Shown piece by piece: positions 12,445 through 15,428 of a DNA stretch of 15,428 bases (positions are counted from its first letter, which is position 1; each line of letters starts with the position of its first letter). Under the pieces are notes generated by a model that worked only from the letters and a program-made list of their open reading frames with translations, had not been told where the DNA came from and made no database searches. Source of the stretch: ATZT02 sp964639395 (GTDB lineage Bacteria; Actinomycetota; Actinomycetes; S36-B12; UBA5976); the NCBI GenBank assembly GCA_964639395.1, contig CAZXCT010000029.1, positions 1 through 15,428 on the forward strand, read 5' to 3'. The position numbers were made by a program, and so were the translations under genes.

Positions 12445-13083
12445 ATGAATTATTTTCTGCCAAAAGCGGTTTTAGAAGATGAATTAACCAGCTGGTTCAA
12501 CACACTGGGCCCCTTTTTGTTCTATCTAGCGGTCTGGGTTTTGGTGTTTGCCGGTACTGCGTTCTTGTTGGGATTATTTCTTCCGTTTATTACCGGGAGC
12601 TCTTTAGTATTTGGAGCGGGAGTAGTGAGCTCGCTTTTCGAGAATATAAATATTGCAATCTTGGCAGTAGGAGTGGGGGTTGCCGCATTTTTTGGGGACC
12701 AAATTGCTTTTATTTTGGGACGGGTTTACGGAAGACCTTATTTAGATAGACGCACTGGCCCGCGATTAGCAAAAATTGTTGGGCGCACAGAAAAGTTTTA
12801 TAACGCTTGGGGTTGGTGGGCGGTAGTAATTGCCCGATTTATTACTTGGGCGCGCGCCATAGTGCCTGTGGTTGCGGGGGTTGGAAAAATGAATTATTAC
12901 AAATTTTTATCAAGTAATTTTGTAGGGGCAATGCTTTGGGGAGTGGGTTTAACAGTTAGCGGTTATTACGCGACCACGATCCCAATTGTGGAACGCACCA
13001 TATATGCAATTGCTTCAGTTTTTATTGTTCTCTCAATCTTCGCAGGAATTCGAGCTTTAATTAAAGAAAGACGCCTGTCATAA
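12445..13083 (+). CDS. DedA/VTT-domain membrane protein
   Basis: A 212-residue membrane protein of the DedA (SNARE-associated, VTT) family. Landmarks: GLFLPFITGSSLVFGAGVV at 43-61 (re-entrant loop region), VAAFFGDQIAFILGRVYGRP at 79-98, and the motif RFITWARAIVPVVAGVGKMNYYKF at 131-154 with Arg131 and Arg137. It ends in a hydrophobic helix and a basic tail. Family members are implicated in undecaprenyl-phosphate or phospholipid flipping and in envelope stress tolerance. The acidic residue often found in the first re-entrant loop (PGE-type) is replaced here (ITGSS), a possible deviation. It forms a unit with the S51 peptidase gene 3 nt downstream. No clear ribosome site precedes the ATG. Confidence 0.88.
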   Translation: MNYFLPKAVLEDELTSWFNTLGPFLFYLAVWVLVFAGTAFLLGLFLPFITGSSLVFGAGVVSSLFENINIAILAVGVGVAAFFGDQIAFILGRVYGRPYLDRRTGPRLAKIVGRTEKFYNAWGWWAVVIARFITWARAIVPVVAGVGKMNYYKFLSSNFVGAMLWGVGLTVSGYYATTIPIVERTIYAIASVFIVLSIFAGIRALIKERRLS

Positions 13084-13086
13084 ATT

Positions 13087-13707
13087 ATGAATCAAACAAT
13101 TTTAGCTTCTGGTGGCGCTGAATTTTCTCAAATTTATCAACGTGCTGATCTAGCTGCATTAGCCAACGCAAAAAATCCGAACCAACTCTTGGTAGTAGTA
13201 ACAGCCCCCTACCCCACTCAGCAATTGGCATATCAAACTGCAAAAAATTATTTTGAAAATTTAGGCGTAAATGTCACTATGAGCGGGGTGTTAGCAAAGG
13301 AAGATGCAAATAACATGCAATTTGCTGAAGAGATTACTCAAGCGAGTGCGATTTATCTTGCCGGTGGAACCCCTTCGCGCTTGGTAGATAGTTTCATTAA
13401 GACTTTAGTTGGTGAAGCCTTGCAAACCGCGGTTTCAAAAAACGCGGTACTAATGGGATCCAGCGCTGGAGCGATGCTAATGAGCAAGCGGGTAGTGATG
13501 CCTAGCGGTGAAGATTTAGGTGAAGGCTTGAATCTTTTACATAATTCAATCGTGTTACCTCACTTTCACGGTGTTGCCCCCTCATGGATTAACGAATATC
13601 AACAAAAGGGCATTAAATTTGTTGGTTTAGCAGAGGGCGGTTCTATTTTAACTTCTGTAACAGACGAAACATCTACCACAGAGTTTGGTGCTGTTTTTCA
13701 CATTTAA
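13087..13707 (+). CDS. S51-family peptidase (peptidase E/cyanophycinase-like)
   Basis: A 206-residue cytoplasmic protein of the peptidase S51 family. It shows ILASGGAEF at the N-terminus, IYLAGGTPSRLVDSF at 89-103, the nucleophile elbow G124-S-S126-A-G-A with Ser126, and LPHFHGVAPSW at 157-167 with His159 as likely catalytic His. LAEGGSILTS near the end fits the family's closing strand. Members are dipeptidases specific for N-terminal Asp (PepE) or cyanophycin-degrading exopeptidases; which applies here cannot be told, and the protein is a little shorter than typical. It starts 3 nt after the DedA stop without its own ribosome site, so translation is coupled. The functional tie to the membrane protein is unclear. 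Confidence 0.85.
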   Translation: MNQTILASGGAEFSQIYQRADLAALANAKNPNQLLVVVTAPYPTQQLAYQTAKNYFENLGVNVTMSGVLAKEDANNMQFAEEITQASAIYLAGGTPSRLVDSFIKTLVGEALQTAVSKNAVLMGSSAGAMLMSKRVVMPSGEDLGEGLNLLHNSIVLPHFHGVAPSWINEYQQKGIKFVGLAEGGSILTSVTDETSTTEFGAVFHI

Positions 13708-13720
13708 AAAATTCTTTTAG

Positions 13721-13751
13721 TAAGTAAGTGTGTTGCACTATTAATTACTTA
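13721..13751. other. Imperfect hairpin after the S51 peptidase gene
   Basis: TAAGTAA (13721-13727) and TTACTTA (13745-13751) are inverted, with an inner AGTG/CACT pair and a bulge. No U-tract follows. It lies in the 103-bp gap before the purine permease gene and could end the upstream transcript or be chance. I looked for a purine riboswitch here and saw none. Confidence 0.25.
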
Positions 13752-13810
13752 GCCTTTATGGAACCTTTCTCTCATCTCTTAATTTTAAAGAGTTTGGTGG
13801 AGGGTAAAGC

Positions 13811-15256
13811 TTGAGTAAATTGGATCAGTACTTTCGAATAAGTAAGCGTGGAAGTTCTATTTCGCAAGAAGTGCGTGGCGGGCTGGTCACTTTTTTAACC
13901 ATGAGTTACATCATCGTTTTGAACCCATTAATTTTGGGATTCACGCCCGATATCGATGGTAATTTTCTAGGTGGTGGAGGTGGAGACGGTTCCAACCTTC
14001 CGATTATTGCTGCCACTACAGCTTTAGTTGCTGGCGTGCTATCAATTGCCATGGGTGCGGTAGCTAACTTTCCTTTGGCTTTAGCAACCGGCTTAGGCAT
14101 CAACGCCTTTGTTGCCAGAATCGCTGCCAACTACATGACATGGCGTGAAGTTATGGGATTAATCGTGCTTGAAGGATTAATTATCACCGTCTTAGTGCTA
14201 ACCGGTTTTCGCGTTGCTGTCTTTAAAGCTATTCCCACTCAACTAAAAATTGCCATCAGTGTTGGAATTGGTTTATTTATTGCCTTGATTGGTTTAGTTG
14301 ATGCCGGATTTGTGCGTCGAACCTCTACTGGACCTGTTCCAGTCGAGCTTGGAGCGGGCGGCAGTTTGACTGGTTTGCCGGTAGTGGTCTTTGTTGTTGG
14401 ACTTTTATTAATAGCGCTTTTATATGCCAGAAAAGTAAAGGGTGCAATCTTAATTGGAGTTATTAGTGCCACGATTTTAGCAATCATTTTAGAAGCAATT
14501 TATAAAATCGGACCAAGTTTTGTTTCGGCTACTGAATACAACCCAAGAGGCTGGAATTTGAATATTCCGGCTTTACCCGATAGCATTTTTCAGTTGCCTA
14601 ACTTTAGTTTGCTAGGACAGTTCAATATTTTTGGCGGTTTTGTAACCGCAGGGATTTTAACTGCCGGTCTTTTGGTTTTCTCTCTTTTGATCACAGATTT
14701 TTTTGACACCATGGGAACAATGACAGCTATTGGTGCTGAAGCAGGATTAAACGACGCTGAAGGAACTCCACCAAGTTCAGACAAAATCTTGTTAATTGAC
14801 TCACTCGGTGCAGTCGCGGGTGGCGCTTCCGCGGTTTCGTCAAATACTTCTTATATTGAATCTGCTTCTGGAGTTGGCGAAGGCGCTAGAACTGGTCTTG
14901 CAGCAGTTGTTACTGGAGTTGCATTCTTATTGTCAACATTTCTTTCTCCGCTTGTGGCGATAGTTCCTTACGAGGCAGCAACTCCCGCTTTATTGTTGGT
15001 TGGCTTTTTAATGATGACTCAAATTAGTGACATTGATTGGGGCGATATAACAATCGCTTTGCCAGCATTTTTAACAATTATTTTGATGCCCTTTACCTAT
15101 TCGATTGCGGTAGGTATTGGTGCTGGATTTGTCACCTTTGTGGTTTTAAAGGTCGCAACTGGTAAAGCAAAACAGATACACCCCTTGATGTGGGGTGTTT
15201 CGCTAGCTTTCTTGATCTACTTCGCTCAGGAGCCGATCAGGATGCTGTTGGGATAG
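13811..15256 (+). CDS. NCS2-family purine permease (AzgA-type adenine/guanine/hypoxanthine)
   Basis: A 481-residue polytopic transporter of the AzgA/PbuG branch of the NCS2 (xanthine/uracil permease) superfamily, importing nucleobases with protons. Signatures: EVRGGLVTFLTMSYIIVLNP at 20-39, ALATGLGINAF at 90-100, the substrate/proton region ITDFFDTMGTMTAIG at 294-308, and SSNTSYIESASGVGEGARTGL at 343-363, which separates AzgA types from uracil/xanthine types. A Gly-rich insertion (FLGGGGGDGS, 52-61) lies in the first external loop. The start is TTG at 13811 with GGTGGAGGG (13796-13804) as ribosome site. It ends in a strong terminator and is followed by a probable purine nucleoside phosphorylase, a natural salvage partner. 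The exact base transported is not readable. Confidence 0.94.
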   Translation: MSKLDQYFRISKRGSSISQEVRGGLVTFLTMSYIIVLNPLILGFTPDIDGNFLGGGGGDGSNLPIIAATTALVAGVLSIAMGAVANFPLALATGLGINAFVARIAANYMTWREVMGLIVLEGLIITVLVLTGFRVAVFKAIPTQLKIAISVGIGLFIALIGLVDAGFVRRTSTGPVPVELGAGGSLTGLPVVVFVVGLLLIALLYARKVKGAILIGVISATILAIILEAIYKIGPSFVSATEYNPRGWNLNIPALPDSIFQLPNFSLLGQFNIFGGFVTAGILTAGLLVFSLLITDFFDTMGTMTAIGAEAGLNDAEGTPPSSDKILLIDSLGAVAGGASAVSSNTSYIESASGVGEGARTGLAAVVTGVAFLLSTFLSPLVAIVPYEAATPALLLVGFLMMTQISDIDWGDITIALPAFLTIILMPFTYSIAVGIGAGFVTFVVLKVATGKAKQIHPLMWGVSLAFLIYFAQEPIRMLLG

Positions 15257-15291
15257 TGGTCGCTCTCTAACTCAACAGCAACTTCCCCAAG

Positions 15292-15325
15292 AAAAGACGG
15301 GCGGGTATTAACCTGTCCGTCTTTT
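15292..15325 (+). terminator. Rho-independent terminator after the purine permease gene
   Basis: AAAAGACGGGCGGGT (15292-15306) pairs along its full 15 nt with ACCTGTCCGTCTTTT (15311-15325), with two G-U pairs and an ATTA loop. The CTTTTCATTT run supplies the U-tract. The A-run on the left arm means it could also work on the opposite strand. Confidence 0.88.
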
Positions 15326-15336
15326 CATTTCACCGA

Positions 15337-15342
15337 TAATCT
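15337..15342 (+). promoter_or_regulatory. Candidate -10 box of a leaderless message
   Basis: TAATCT ends 6 nt before the ATG at 15349, the same spacing as at 9971-9976 and 4882-4887. An AGGA at 15343-15346 is too close to the ATG to be a normal ribosome site. No -35 hexamer was recognised, since that region is the terminator arm. Confidence 0.35.
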
Positions 15343-15348
15343 AGGAAC

Positions 15349-15428
15349 ATGAGCGAAAAATCCCCCTACCAATTAGCGCAACTAGCAGCAGATGATGTGG
15401 CAATCAAATCTGGAAAATCAAAACACGA
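15349..15428 (+). CDS. Probable purine nucleoside phosphorylase, N-terminal fragment
   Basis: ATG at 15349 opens a frame that runs off the window after 26 full codons. The peptide begins MSEKSPYQLAQLAADDVAIK and continues SGKSKH. It resembles the start of actinobacterial purine nucleoside phosphorylases, which have a P-[YF]-x-x-A-x-x-A-A helix followed by TG-x-x-x-HD just before the LGSGW phosphate loop; that loop would lie beyond the edge. The enzyme would cleave purine nucleosides to free base plus ribose-1-phosphate. The place right after a purine permease supports the call. With so few residues this remains tentative; the reading frame itself is credible. Confidence 0.5.
   Translation, partial: MSEKSPYQLAQLAADDVAIKSGKSKH

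Noticed and set aside
13708..13810. Purine riboswitch upstream of the permease gene
   Set aside because: None of the conserved purine-aptamer loops or the P1 stem are present.
13906..14784. Minus-strand frames inside the purine permease gene
   Set aside because: Antisense shadows of a well-supported membrane transporter; compositions rich in Lys/Pro/Ala mirror hydrophobic codons.
1..15428. CRISPR array, tRNA, insertion sequence or prophage
   Set aside because: No spaced direct repeats, cloverleaf, transposase motif or phage gene was seen on either strand by reading.

Overview
The window looks like chromosomal DNA from an AT-rich actinobacterium. Base composition is roughly low-40s % GC by eye. 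Several proteins have an actinobacterial look: the small MCSRVMC-type Cys protein, the metallo-beta-lactamase (MBL)/rhodanese fusion with an FTGGS motif, the Pr6Pr membrane protein and the CsoR-family regulator. Short intergenic gaps and small genes would suit a streamlined freshwater lineage such as Nanopelagicales (acI). That placement is an inference from style, not a phylogeny.

Layout. 1-1649 (minus): the start of a lipoprotein gene cut by the window edge, then an orphan type-1 periplasmic binding lipoprotein. 1766-2284 (plus): two small membrane-protein genes, the second only 43 codons. 2295-4024 (minus): a class I/II aminotransferase followed by adenine phosphoribosyltransferase (apt). 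4156-4813 (minus): a 60-residue lysine-rich protein and a two-CBS-domain protein. 4894-5424 (plus): a DUF985 cupin whose end overlaps a convergent secreted protein (5414-6229). 6276-7461: a Pr6Pr membrane protein and a divergent isoprenylcysteine-methyltransferase-like protein.

7433-11375 is the most interesting part: a reactive-sulfur island made of two divergent operons around one operator. Leftward: an MBL persulfide dioxygenase/double-rhodanese fusion, a single-domain rhodanese and a TauE/SafE exporter. Rightward, from an apparently leaderless start: a membrane protein with a CPVCN motif, a CsoR/CstR-type repressor lacking the copper-binding His, a rhodanese lipoprotein and a Cys/His-rich mini-protein. 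A perfect 9-bp inverted repeat (ATATACCCC/GGGGTATAT) overlaps the -10 of one promoter and the -35 region of the other. The set reads as persulfide sensing, oxidation, sulfur transfer on both sides of the membrane, and export of sulfite-type products. The CPVCN membrane protein and the Cys mini-protein have no assigned role.

11428-13707: an M23 peptidoglycan endopeptidase facing a DedA-family protein plus S51-family peptidase pair, with a CRP-like box between them. 13811-15428: an AzgA-type purine permease, a strong rho-independent terminator, and the first codons of what is probably purine nucleoside phosphorylase. With apt, this points to active purine salvage. No tRNA, rRNA, CRISPR array, insertion sequence or prophage gene was seen.
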